Shown: in pieces, positions 1 to 7,329 of the stretch
Layout: every line of letters starts with the position of its first letter
How positions within the stretch are numbered: position 1 is the first letter of the stretch
NCBI RefSeq assembly: GCF_017051705.1
Contig: NZ_JAFIDJ010000002.1
Location: 62,001-126,000, forward strand
DNA from: Algoriphagus lutimaris
GTDB taxonomy: Bacteria; Bacteroidota; Bacteroidia; Cytophagales; Cyclobacteriaceae
Length of the DNA stretch: 64,000 bases
Direction: 5' to 3'
Translations under genes and position numbers: made by a program
The notes under the pieces: generated by a model
Told to the model about the DNA's origin: nothing
Seen by the model: the letters and a program-made list of their open reading frames with translations, nothing else
The model's database searches: none

Positions 1-276
1 TATTCTACTAGCTCTGCTAACTATGTAGCTAACTTCATGAAAAAGAATCCAGGAGTTAGTGTTGAAATCAAAGGATATGCTGATGAATTAGGTCCTGAAG
101 ATTACAACATGAAACTTTCTGAAAAAAGAGCTAAAGCTGTTTACGACTTATTAATTGCTTCTGGAATTGATGCTTCAAGACTTTCTTACAAAGGTTATGG
201 AGAAGATACTAGCGTTGACAAGTCTTCTGCTGACGCAAGACAAATGGCAAGAAGAGCAAGCTTCGAAGTGAAGTAA
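1..276 (+). CDS. OmpA family protein, C-terminal part only
   Basis: The frame is open from base 1 and ends at TAA 274-276, so the gene begins upstream of the window. The visible 91 residues are the OmpA/MotB-type peptidoglycan-binding domain, with the conserved GYADELGPEDYN and LSEKRAKAVYDLL segments and the RLSYKGYGE motif. Such proteins sit in the outer membrane through an N-terminal barrel (not visible here) and anchor it non-covalently to peptidoglycan. The next gene carries an almost identical domain, so the two are tandem paralogues. An ATG at 37 lies inside the domain and is not a real start. The family call is secure; the full architecture is inferred from the neighbour. Confidence 0.93.
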   Translation, partial: YSTSSANYVANFMKKNPGVSVEIKGYADELGPEDYNMKLSEKRAKAVYDLLIASGIDASRLSYKGYGEDTSVDKSSADARQMARRASFEVK

Positions 277-297
277 GCTTCAATCAATAAAATTTAA

Positions 298-325
298 AAG
301 CCCGGATGATCCGGGCTTTTTTTTT
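298..325 (+). terminator. Intrinsic terminator after first OmpA gene
   Basis: A perfect 9-bp stem (AAGCCCGGA / TCCGGGCTT) with a 3-nt loop is followed by a run of nine T. It lies 22 bases after the stop codon of the first OmpA gene. Confidence 0.92.
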
Positions 326-361
326 GCCTTAAAATAATATCAAGAATGGTATGATTTTTTC

Positions 362-369
362 TAATTTTG
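362..369 (+). promoter_or_regulatory. Bacteroidota -7 element before second OmpA gene
   Basis: TAATTTTG matches the Bacteroidota -7 consensus TAnnTTTG. No clear -33 TTTG is seen at the usual distance. If it is used, transcription starts near 376. That excludes the ATG at 351 and fixes the start of the next gene at 396. Confidence 0.5.
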
Positions 370-395
370 TCACACACCCTAAAAATTACACCTTC

Positions 396-1688
396 ATGAA
401 AAAACATCTATTGGCTTTCATCCTTTTTAGCCTTGGATTTTCTGCGTTTTCGCAATCAGAATTTAACAAATGGTCTCTTGAAACAAACCTTGGTTTCAAT
501 AAACCTATGGCTCCACTTACGCCTGGATTCTACAGCCCAACCTTAAATGTTGGCCATATTGATTTTGGAGTCCGGTATATGATAAATGAAAAATTTGGCT
601 TTAAAGGAGATGTAGGCTTTGGTTCATTTAATGAAGTGAAAAATGAAAGTCCTGAATTCAAAACCAACTATTTGAGAGCCGATGTTCAAGGAGTCGTGAA
701 TTGGGGGAGAATTTTGAATTTTGAATCCTTCTCTAGAAGGATAGGCTTATTGGGTCATTTGGGAGCTGGATTTGGTAGAATGAGCTTTAACCAGACGGCT
801 TTAAACCAGGTTCCCGAGTATCAATACAATATAATTACTGGCATTAAACCTCTATTTAAAATTAGTAATCGAGTTGCACTTACTGGTGATGTTTCTGTAA
901 TCTATAATGGAAGACAAACCTACACGTTTGATGGGAATGCCTATAATGCCAAAGTTCAGCCTGATGATTTAACCCAAAATCCTTTTGTCCATGCGCCAGG
1001 CACATGGTGGACTGGCACATTAGGACTAAATGTTTATTTAGGTTCTGCAGAGGAGCACGCAGATTGGTTTATTGCGGCAGATAAATATGCAACGAAAGAG
1101 GAACTTGCTACTCAAATCAACGGAATCAAAGACATGCTAAAAGATTCTGATGGGGACGGTATTCCTGATTATTTGGATAAAGAGCCCAATACTCCTGCCG
1201 AAGCTCGAGTTGATTTTCATGGAATCACTTTGGATTCAGATGGGGATGGTACTCCTGACCATCTCGACAAATGTCCTTTCTTGCCAGGCCCTGCTTCAAC
1301 GAACGGATGCCCTGTGGAGGAAGTAGTTGAACAAATGGATTATCTTAAGAAAGCCATCAATGATGGATATGTAAATATTTATTTTGCTTTCGATAGTGCG
1401 ACCCCTTTAGCCTATTCTGCTTCTGCCGCGAATTATGTCGCGAATTTTTTAAAGAAAAACCCTGGAGTTTCTCTAGAAGTGAAAGGATATGCGGATGAGT
1501 TAGGTCCAGAAGATTATAATATCAAACTTTCTGAAAAAAGAGCAAAAAGTGTTTATGACATTTTAATTTCATCTGGAATAGATGCGAGTCGACTATCCTA
1601 CAAAGGGTATGGAGAGGATACAAGTGTAAATAAATCCTCTTCTGATGCAAGACAAATGGCAAGAAGAACAAGCTTTGAAATAAAGTAA
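396..1688 (+). CDS. OmpA family outer-membrane protein with DSDGDG repeats
   Basis: A 430-aa envelope protein. Residues 1-20 (MKKHLLAFILFSLGFSAFSQ) form a signal peptide. About 22-235 is a beta-strand-rich region expected to form an outer-membrane barrel. Two thrombospondin-3-like calcium repeats (DSDGDGIPDYLD near 250, DSDGDGTPDHLD near 280) form the linker. About 325-430 is the OmpA peptidoglycan-binding domain. I chose ATG 396 over ATG 351 because the signal peptide begins there and a -7 element sits between the two. The domain is about 84% identical by eye to that of the preceding gene, which indicates tandem duplication. It probably has a structural role linking the outer membrane to the cell wall; a specific ligand cannot be inferred. 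Confidence 0.93.
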   Translation: MKKHLLAFILFSLGFSAFSQSEFNKWSLETNLGFNKPMAPLTPGFYSPTLNVGHIDFGVRYMINEKFGFKGDVGFGSFNEVKNESPEFKTNYLRADVQGVVNWGRILNFESFSRRIGLLGHLGAGFGRMSFNQTALNQVPEYQYNIITGIKPLFKISNRVALTGDVSVIYNGRQTYTFDGNAYNAKVQPDDLTQNPFVHAPGTWWTGTLGLNVYLGSAEEHADWFIAADKYATKEELATQINGIKDMLKDSDGDGIPDYLDKEPNTPAEARVDFHGITLDSDGDGTPDHLDKCPFLPGPASTNGCPVEEVVEQMDYLKKAINDGYVNIYFAFDSATPLAYSASAANYVANFLKKNPGVSLEVKGYADELGPEDYNIKLSEKRAKSVYDILISSGIDASRLSYKGYGEDTSVNKSSSDARQMARRTSFEIK

Positions 1689-1703
1689 GTCTAAAAACTT
1701 GAT

Positions 1704-1735
1704 AAAGCCCGGTTTCAAAAGAGCCGGGTTTTATT
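1704..1735 (+). terminator. Intrinsic terminator after second OmpA gene
   Basis: CCCGG (1708-1712) pairs with CCGGG (1724-1728), flanked by AAA and TTTT with a bulged G. It resembles the terminator of the first OmpA gene in sequence (AAAGCCCGG) but has a longer loop. Confidence 0.75.
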
Positions 1736-1748
1736 TTATCTTCGTAAC

Positions 1749-2399
1749 ATGTTTATACTTTCTGAGACGCCGTCAATTGCAAATCATTTCATCAATGAGC
1801 TTCGTGATATTGAAACTCAAAAAGATAGAATGCGATTTAGAAAAAATCTGGAACGGTTAGGAGAATTACTTGCGTATGAAATCTCCAAAGAATTAGAATT
1901 TAAAGACATTGAAGTAAAAACCCCATTGGCGATCGCACCATCTAAAACAATCACCTCTGACCTGGTAATCATTACGATATTAAGGGCCTCACTTCCTTTC
2001 TACCAAGGTTTTTTAAATTATTTTGATCAGGCAGAAAGTGGTTTTATTGGAGCATTCCGTGAAGAGGAACAGGAAGATGGAGAAATAAAAATCAATCTTG
2101 GATATAAAGCGAGTCCCTCTTTGGAAGGCAAAGAAATAATTTTGGCAGATCCCATGCTTGCCACTGGAAAGTCATTTATAAAAACCATCAATGCCCTATT
2201 AGTAAATGGCAAACCAAAAAAAATTCACATTGCGGCGGTATTTGCGGCCCCTGAAGGAATTGAATACATTAAAAATAACCTAAAAGAAATTCCATTTTCT
2301 ATTTGGTTAGGGGTACTAGACCAAAAACTCAACAATTTATCTTATATCGTTCCTGGTTTGGGAGATGCTGGGGACTTAGCATTTGGACCGAAACTTTAA
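1749..2399 (+). CDS. upp: Uracil phosphoribosyltransferase
   Basis: A 216-aa cytoplasmic salvage enzyme that converts uracil plus PRPP to UMP. The PRPP-binding loop LADPMLATGKSF lies near residues 131-142, and the uracil-binding C-terminal segment YIVPGLGDAGDLAFG is intact at 198-212. The length is typical of the family. The ATG at 1749 lies only about 14 bases after the preceding terminator, so any promoter must overlap it (TATCTTCG at 1737-1744 is one mismatch from TAnnTTTG). The antiporter gene follows after 5 bases, so the two may be cotranscribed despite unrelated roles. Confidence 0.96.
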   Translation: MFILSETPSIANHFINELRDIETQKDRMRFRKNLERLGELLAYEISKELEFKDIEVKTPLAIAPSKTITSDLVIITILRASLPFYQGFLNYFDQAESGFIGAFREEEQEDGEIKINLGYKASPSLEGKEIILADPMLATGKSFIKTINALLVNGKPKKIHIAAVFAAPEGIEYIKNNLKEIPFSIWLGVLDQKLNNLSYIVPGLGDAGDLAFGPKL

Positions 2400-2404
2400 A
2401 TTCT

Positions 2405-3346
2405 ATGATGGATTACATTCTTTTGGGTCTTGGCCTAGTTATTTTATTATATGGGGGTAAAATTCTTGTAGATGGAGCTGCAGCCATCGCTGTAAAGTTG
2501 GGCATGAGCGCAGGGTTGATCGGTCTTACAATTGTTGCTTTTGGAACCTCTGCTCCAGAACTTTTGGTCAGCGTCAATGCAGCATTGAAAGGAAATGGCG
2601 ATATCTCTATAGGCAATGTAGTAGGCTCAAATATTGCCAACATAGGTATGGTATTAGGCATCAGCGGGTTATTTTACCCAATTTTAATTCGTAAAAGCAC
2701 GCTAAGATTTGATTATCTCATTACTGTCCTAGTCACTTTATTTTTCTATGCCATAAGCTATAATGGTGAAATCAGCTTATGGGAAGGGATACTTATGTTT
2801 TCTCTATTTGTTGGATTCAATATCTATTTATTTAGAAATAGTGACCAAGGAGGCTTAATAGACAGTACGGAAGGTGAAGAGGAAATTGAGCAGGTAAAAG
2901 GCTACAGTTGGTTTTTGGCGGTTACCTTATTCCTAGGTGGAATTGTCGGTTTGTATTTTGGGTCGGAATTATTAGTAAACAACGCCATAAAAATTTCTAG
3001 AGAATTTGGCGTTTCCGAAAGAGTAATAAGTGTTACAATAATCGCCATTGGCACAAGCTTACCAGAATTAATTACTTCCATCATGGCCGCGCTATCAAAG
3101 AAAACCGATATGGCAATTGGAAATATTCTTGGTAGTAACATCATGAATATCCTTTCTATCTTAGGCATCACAGCAATCATTAAACCCATTGCCGTATCTG
3201 AAGATTTTTTAAGATCCGATTACCTATGGATGATAGGATTTACTTTGATCCTATTCCCCCTAATTAGAACTAAAATGAGAATCTCATTTATCGAAGGAGC
3301 CGTTCTATTTGTTGGATATGGGGCTTATATGTATTTCTTATTATGA
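2405..3346 (+). CDS. Calcium/sodium antiporter (YrbG-like, CaCA superfamily)
   Basis: A 313-aa inner-membrane exchanger. The two alpha-repeats of the CaCA superfamily are both visible. The first has GTSAPELLVSVNAAL and GNVVGSNIANIG (about residues 45-80). The second has GTSLPELITSIMAAL and GNILGSNIMNIL (about 217-250). They are separated by an acidic loop (STEGEEEIEQ). The reaction is exchange of cytoplasmic Ca2+ for Na+ or H+; the ion is inferred from the family. Start 2405 (ATGATG) is preferred to upstream in-frame codons that overlap upp. It ends in an ATGA overlap with the next gene. A paralogue lies at 61421-62401. Confidence 0.93.
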   Translation: MMDYILLGLGLVILLYGGKILVDGAAAIAVKLGMSAGLIGLTIVAFGTSAPELLVSVNAALKGNGDISIGNVVGSNIANIGMVLGISGLFYPILIRKSTLRFDYLITVLVTLFFYAISYNGEISLWEGILMFSLFVGFNIYLFRNSDQGGLIDSTEGEEEIEQVKGYSWFLAVTLFLGGIVGLYFGSELLVNNAIKISREFGVSERVISVTIIAIGTSLPELITSIMAALSKKTDMAIGNILGSNIMNILSILGITAIIKPIAVSEDFLRSDYLWMIGFTLILFPLIRTKMRISFIEGAVLFVGYGAYMYFLL

Positions 3347-3801
3347 GTGACTCTCTGATTACATTTCTTGGAATCTACTTCTTAAGTCTTTTCAAATTCA
3401 TCGCTGGCCCAGTACTTGGATCAGCAGCTGGATATGGGGTCATAGGATCAATTTTTGTTACCGTAGCAGGAATGATGACAAGCGTGGTCTTATTTACTTT
3501 AGTTGGAAATAAGTTTAAAAAATATTTAAAACTCCGTTTTAGTAAAAAGAAACCCATTTTCTCCAAAAAAAACAGAACGCTGGTAAAGATCTGGAAAAAA
3601 TATGGAGAGGTCGGAATTGCCATCATTACCCCATTAGTATTAACTCCGATAGGAGGCACTTTGATCATGGTTTCTTTTGGGGCAAAAAAAAGGCATATTT
3701 ATTTAAATATGCTTTTAAGTAGTCTTTTTTGGGCTACGGTATTTTGTTTAAGTATTGATCAATTATTGAATATTCCTTTTTTCAATAAATTACTCGAATG
3801 A
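3343..3801 (+). CDS. Small integral membrane protein, possible small multidrug-export family
   Basis: A 152-aa protein with several hydrophobic segments (about 8-60, 95-115, 122-145) and a strongly basic cytoplasmic-type loop rich in KK between about residues 58 and 85. The glycine- and proline-containing hydrophobic segment ITPLVLTPIGGTLI resembles the 'small multi-drug export' / DedA-like group, but this is recall and not a firm match. It overlaps the antiporter by ATGA, implying translational coupling. It overlaps the convergent serine dehydratase gene by 12 bases. The substrate is unknown. Confidence 0.7.
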   Translation: MSDSLITFLGIYFLSLFKFIAGPVLGSAAGYGVIGSIFVTVAGMMTSVVLFTLVGNKFKKYLKLRFSKKKPIFSKKNRTLVKIWKKYGEVGIAIITPLVLTPIGGTLIMVSFGAKKRHIYLNMLLSSLFWATVFCLSIDQLLNIPFFNKLLE

Positions 3802-4698
3802 TTCATCGTCAGGAAGGATTTCAATATCTTGAATCAATACCCTTTTGGATATTTCTTGCCCTGTTAAAGTAGCAGCCAAACCTCCCATAGCAGTTTCTTT
3901 ATACCTACTTTCCATAGATGCTCCAATTTCTCCCATTGCATCTATACATTCATCCACTGGAATTACAGAACTTACATCTGCTATAGCAATCTGGGTAGAG
4001 CTGAAGGCAATAGAAGCAGCGCTTGCATTTCTCACCACACAAGGAACCTCCACTAAACCGGCAACAGGATCACAAACTAATCCTAGCATACATTGAATAG
4101 TGATGGCAACCGCATTAAAAACCTGATCTGTGGTTCCTCCAAGACAATACACCATGGCTCCAGCCGCCATTGCAGCGGCAGATCCCGTTTCAGCTTGACA
4201 CCCCCCGACAGCTCCTGCAAGGCTTGCCTTTTCTTCAATAATCAAGGCTATTCCCGCACCTACAAGTAATCCCTCTACTATTTTCTCATCTTCTAACCCA
4301 TGAATCTCTTGTAATGTCACCAAGGTACCAGGTAAAATCCCAGAAGCACCCGCGGTAGGAGCAGCAACCACTCTACCCATACAGGAATTAACCTCTTTTG
4401 CAGCCAAGGCCCGAGCAATTAACTTTTGAAACTCGGGAGAAAGAACTGTCAATGGATGGTTAAAAACTTTTTTCGCTCCATTGTTAATCATGCCAGACCT
4501 TGAAGTCATTTCTTCCTCCAAACCGGTCTTTACAGCATCTTTCATTACCTGATAAGCCTTTAGTATTCCTGATTTAATTTGCTGATATTCAGCATTTTTC
4601 TGCTCTACTTCATATTCAATTACTGAATCGTGTAGAGTAACTTTTTTTTCTTCACAATAGGCTTTCCAACCTTTGAACGATTCAAAAAGGTAACACAT
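3790..4698 (-). CDS. sdaAA: L-serine ammonia-lyase, iron-sulfur-dependent, alpha subunit
   Basis: A 302-aa cytoplasmic enzyme that deaminates L-serine to pyruvate and ammonia with a [4Fe-4S] cluster. Cysteines typical of the cluster site are visible in NSCMGRVVAAPTAGASG (about 104-120), GGCQAETGSAAAMAAGAM (about 166-183), and GLVCDPVAGLVEVPC (about 207-221). The ASGILPGTL and CDPVAGLVE blocks are diagnostic. No beta subunit gene is adjacent, so it may be encoded elsewhere. ATG 4698 gives a sensible N-terminus. Whether the enzyme is catabolic or biosynthetic in balance cannot be read from the sequence. Confidence 0.93.
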   Translation of the reverse strand: MCYLFESFKGWKAYCEEKKVTLHDSVIEYEVEQKNAEYQQIKSGILKAYQVMKDAVKTGLEEEMTSRSGMINNGAKKVFNHPLTVLSPEFQKLIARALAAKEVNSCMGRVVAAPTAGASGILPGTLVTLQEIHGLEDEKIVEGLLVGAGIALIIEEKASLAGAVGGCQAETGSAAAMAAGAMVYCLGGTTDQVFNAVAITIQCMLGLVCDPVAGLVEVPCVVRNASAASIAFSSTQIAIADVSSVIPVDECIDAMGEIGASMESRYKETAMGGLAATLTGQEISKRVLIQDIEILPDDESFE

Positions 4699-4737
4699 AC
4701 ATCTGTCGGTTAATTTCTAAATTAGTTTACTACCTGC

Positions 4738-5142
4738 TTAGAAATTGAAATTTATGGTCTGTTTTATCTCAGGATCCAAACTCAATGCTACAGGGCAGGT
4801 TCGAGCAGCATTTTTTAACTTTTGGATCATGGCCGGATTAGAAACTGGATTTTCCCAATGAAAATCAATTATTATTTCCTGAATTTTTCTTGGAGAAGCA
4901 CTCATAATTTTCGTCACCTCCCAAGTTAACCCATTTAATTCCACATTATCCCGGTTCGCTACAATACCCATAATCGTCACCATGCAACTTCCCAAGGCAC
5001 TAGATACCAAGTCGGTAGGAGAAAACTTTTCCCCTTTCCCATTATTATCAACGGGTGCGTCCGTCATTAAGGTTGTTCCAGATTGAAGATGCTCTGAATT
5101 AGTTCTCAAATTTCCTAAATACGAACTTTTTATAGTTGGCAT
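4738..5142 (-). CDS. OsmC family protein
   Basis: A 134-aa small cytoplasmic protein of the OsmC/Ohr superfamily, which includes thiol-dependent peroxidases. The two characteristic cysteines are present in LGSCMVTIMGIVA (about residue 53) and ARTCPVALSLD (about residue 115). The family motif FSPTDLVSSALGSC precedes the first cysteine. It probably detoxifies organic or fatty-acid hydroperoxides; it belongs to the OsmC/YhfA side rather than being clearly Ohr. It lies 39 bases upstream of sdaAA on the same strand and may be cotranscribed with it. Confidence 0.9.
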   Translation of the reverse strand: MPTIKSSYLGNLRTNSEHLQSGTTLMTDAPVDNNGKGEKFSPTDLVSSALGSCMVTIMGIVANRDNVELNGLTWEVTKIMSASPRKIQEIIIDFHWENPVSNPAMIQKLKNAARTCPVALSLDPEIKQTINFNF

Positions 5143-5173
5143 AAACTCTTACTTTTAAAATCAGTTTAAATAA

Positions 5174-5203
5174 TTGTAACCACAAAATAGGGCAATATTT
5201 TCG
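5174..5203 (+). promoter_or_regulatory. Possible promoter of secreted protein gene
   Basis: TTG (5174-5176), a 19-base spacer, then TATTTTCG (5196-5203), one mismatch from TAnnTTTG. It implies a very short leader before ATG 5214. Confidence 0.35.
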
Positions 5204-5213
5204 ACCTTTTCGA

Positions 5214-5942
5214 ATGACAAAGCTGAAATTACTCCTTCCGCTCCTTTTCATTTTCATTGCGATAGACACTTTCGCACAGAGAGATGATATTGGCAATTAT
5301 GAATATGACAAAGAATACCTCTTTGGAGTTAACAAGAACACCAATGGTGGGCTTATCGGAGGATTTGTGTTCAAAGTAGGAACAAGGATTACCGACGAAC
5401 AATTCAGTTTTTGGTCAATTGAGTTATCAAATGTAAAAAACCCAAAAGAAGTCCGGTACAACACGGTTTTGGGCAATAGCTACATTTTCGGTAAATCAAA
5501 TTACCTCTATTCTATACGTCCCCAATATGGGCGCGAAATAGTTTTATTTAAAAAAGCTCCAAATCAGGGAGTACAGGTTTCTGCCCTGGCAGCAATTGGG
5601 CCTTCATTGGGCTTAATAGCTCCCTATTATATTGAATATGCTGTAAATAGGGTAGAAACAGTCTCAGAACAGTATGATCCTGAAGTTCATCAAAGCAGAT
5701 TTAATATTTTGGGAACCGGTAGATTATTTCAAGGAATTGGACAGTCTGAATTAGCGATTGGAGCCAATGTAAAAGCTGCTTTAAACTTCGAATTCGGAGT
5801 TTTTAGAAGTAATGTCACCGGATTGGAACTAGGATACATGCTAGAAGGGTTTACCAAAGAAATACCTTTAATTCCAACAGCAGAAAATAGGCAACTCTTC
5901 CAATCTGTTTATTTCACCTTTTATTACGGGTTTAGAAAGTAA
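5214..5942 (+). CDS. Secreted/outer-membrane protein of unknown function
   Basis: 242 aa. Residues 1-22 (MTKLKLLLPLLFIFIAIDTFAQ) are a signal peptide with an AQ cleavage context common in this phylum. The mature part is rich in alternating hydrophobic/aromatic strands (for example FGKSNYLYSIRPQYGREIVLF) and ends in an aromatic strand YFTFYYGFRK, which suggests a small outer-membrane beta-barrel. I recognise no named family. It is immediately followed by lipA, but lipA has its own promoter in the short gap, so linkage need not mean shared function. Confidence 0.8.
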   Translation: MTKLKLLLPLLFIFIAIDTFAQRDDIGNYEYDKEYLFGVNKNTNGGLIGGFVFKVGTRITDEQFSFWSIELSNVKNPKEVRYNTVLGNSYIFGKSNYLYSIRPQYGREIVLFKKAPNQGVQVSALAAIGPSLGLIAPYYIEYAVNRVETVSEQYDPEVHQSRFNILGTGRLFQGIGQSELAIGANVKAALNFEFGVFRSNVTGLELGYMLEGFTKEIPLIPTAENRQLFQSVYFTFYYGFRK

Positions 5943-5948
5943 TACAAA

Positions 5949-5979
5949 TTGGGTTTTACGACCTACTGCTGTAACTTTG
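5949..5979 (+). promoter_or_regulatory. Promoter of lipA
   Basis: TTG (5949-5951), a 20-base spacer, and a perfect TAACTTTG (5972-5979) match the Bacteroidota promoter form. It supports ATG 5997 as the lipA start with a short leader. Confidence 0.65.
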
Positions 5980-5996
5980 CAAAAAATCACAATTCC

Positions 5997-6875
5997 ATGA
6001 TCGAATTACCTGTTATTTCCGAAGAGGCAACTCGCAGAAAAAAACCTGATTGGTTGAGAGTAAAGCTTCCTATTGGGAAAGAATATGCCAAAGTCAGAAA
6101 ACTTGTAGACGAACACAAACTTCATACAATTTGTGAAAGTGGTAACTGTCCAAATATGGGAGAATGTTGGGGTGCCGGAACCGCTACTTTTATGATCTTG
6201 GGTAATGTATGTACTAGATCATGTTCTTTCTGTGCTGTAGCCACTGGTAGACCACCAGAATACGACACAGACGAACCAAGAAGGGTTGCAGAAGCCATCA
6301 AACTGATGGGAGTAAAGCATGCAGTAATTACTTCGGTCAATAGAGATGAACTGAAAGATAAAGGAGCTGAGATATGGTACCAGACTGTAGTTCAGACCAA
6401 AGAACTTTCGCCTTCCACCACCATAGAAACCCTAATTCCAGATGTGAAATCTAATTGGGATGCCTTGTATCGAATGATCGATGGTGGTCAGGAAGTAGTT
6501 TCCCACAATATGGAAACAGTGGGGAGCCTTTATAGAAGGGTACGTCCTCAAGCCAAATATGACCGTTCTTTGGAGCAGATCAAACTCACCAAGGAGTATG
6601 GTAAAAGAACGAAAACCGGCATCATGCTTGGTTTAGGGGAAACCAAAGAAGAGGTCTTTAAAGCTATGGATGATTTGGCCGCCCATGGTTGTGATATCTT
6701 AACATTGGGTCAATACCTTCAACCTACCAAGATGCATATTGAAGTAGCTGAATTTATTCATCCAGACATGTTTGACATGTACCGGGAAGAAGGTTTGAAA
6801 AGAGGACTTAAATATGTTGAATCAGGTCCTTTGGTGCGTTCATCCTATCATGCAGAAAGACACGTAAACGTTTAA
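5997..6875 (+). CDS. lipA: Lipoyl synthase
   Basis: A 292-aa radical SAM enzyme that inserts two sulfurs into octanoyl groups on lipoyl domains (glycine cleavage H protein, 2-oxoacid dehydrogenases). The auxiliary cluster motif [12 protein letters not shown] lies near residues 44-55. The radical SAM motif CTRSCSFC lies near 71-78. The C-terminal serine motif [11 protein letters not shown] that caps the auxiliary cluster is intact. Start 5997 ([20 protein letters not shown]) is preferred to a TTG 48 bases upstream, because that TTG is the promoter's -33 element. The nearby gcvP encodes another glycine cleavage component, but no shared transcript is possible because it is on the opposite strand. 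Confidence 0.97.
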   Translation: MIELPVISEEATRRKKPDWLRVKLPIGKEYAKVRKLVDEHKLHTICESGNCPNMGECWGAGTATFMILGNVCTRSCSFCAVATGRPPEYDTDEPRRVAEAIKLMGVKHAVITSVNRDELKDKGAEIWYQTVVQTKELSPSTTIETLIPDVKSNWDALYRMIDGGQEVVSHNMETVGSLYRRVRPQAKYDRSLEQIKLTKEYGKRTKTGIMLGLGETKEEVFKAMDDLAAHGCDILTLGQYLQPTKMHIEVAEFIHPDMFDMYREEGLKRGLKYVESGPLVRSSYHAERHVNV

Positions 6876-6903
6876 TATATATTTTTAAAAACGAATTTAT
6901 TAA

Positions 6904-6931
6904 GGCACATTTCTACAATGTGCTTTTTTTT
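6904..6931 (+). terminator. Intrinsic terminator after lipA
   Basis: GCACATT (6905-6911) and AATGTGC (6917-6923) form a 7-bp stem with a 5-nt loop, followed by eight T. Confidence 0.9.
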
Positions 6932-6954
6932 AGACTAACTTTTAAAACTAATTT

Positions 6955-7279
6955 ATTAAAATATTTTTTACGCAAGTAACCAAAAAAATCAGGGTTAACT
7001 TCGCAGCGAAAATTAATGGCTTCACATTAGCTGCTATTATTACAATTATAAGAATACCTTATGGGCTTATTGCATTGTCCTTTTTAGTGACAGACCATTC
7101 AGAGTTACCTTTTAATAATAGATTCTTTCTTCTTAGCATTATTGCCTCCTATCTTTTTCGGAATCCTTGGATTTCTCTTAGGAGTTCTTTTTACCTGGGT
7201 GTACAACCTAGTTGCCAGCAAAGTAGGAAGACTTGAAACGGAATGGATTGAACCCAAGCCTTTCCCTCCTGCTAATTAA
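6955..7279 (+). pseudogene. Degraded small membrane-protein gene (frameshift, no start codon)
   Basis: Two overlapping frames together read like one protein of about 108 residues. The first frame gives TQVTKKIRVNFAAKING, then a hydrophobic stretch to about 7116. The second frame gives IDSFFLALLPPIFFGILGFL and ends VGRLETEWIEPKPFPPAN at TAA 7277-7279. The second frame is closed upstream by TGA 7088-7090, so a +1 shift between about 7091 and 7118 separates the parts. Skipping one A near 7117 in AATAATA would restore it. The first frame has no ATG, GTG or TTG after its upstream stop; the likely start position reads ATT (6955) or ATA (6961). The form resembles small two-helix membrane proteins common in Bacteroidota. 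It could be a pseudogene or contain sequence errors. Confidence 0.6.
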
Positions 7280-7280
7280 C

Positions 7281-7307
7281 AAAAAAAGGCTGCCATTGGC
7301 AGCCTTT
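7281..7307 (-). terminator. Intrinsic terminator of gcvP
   Basis: A perfect 10-bp stem (AAAGGCTGCC / GGCAGCCTTT, 7285-7307) with a 3-nt loop. The minus-strand transcript continues into a run of T (plus-strand A run 7281-7287), so it suits gcvP, which stops at 7330. Confidence 0.9.
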
Positions 7308-7329
7308 CCTATAAATTATCAATCTGAAC

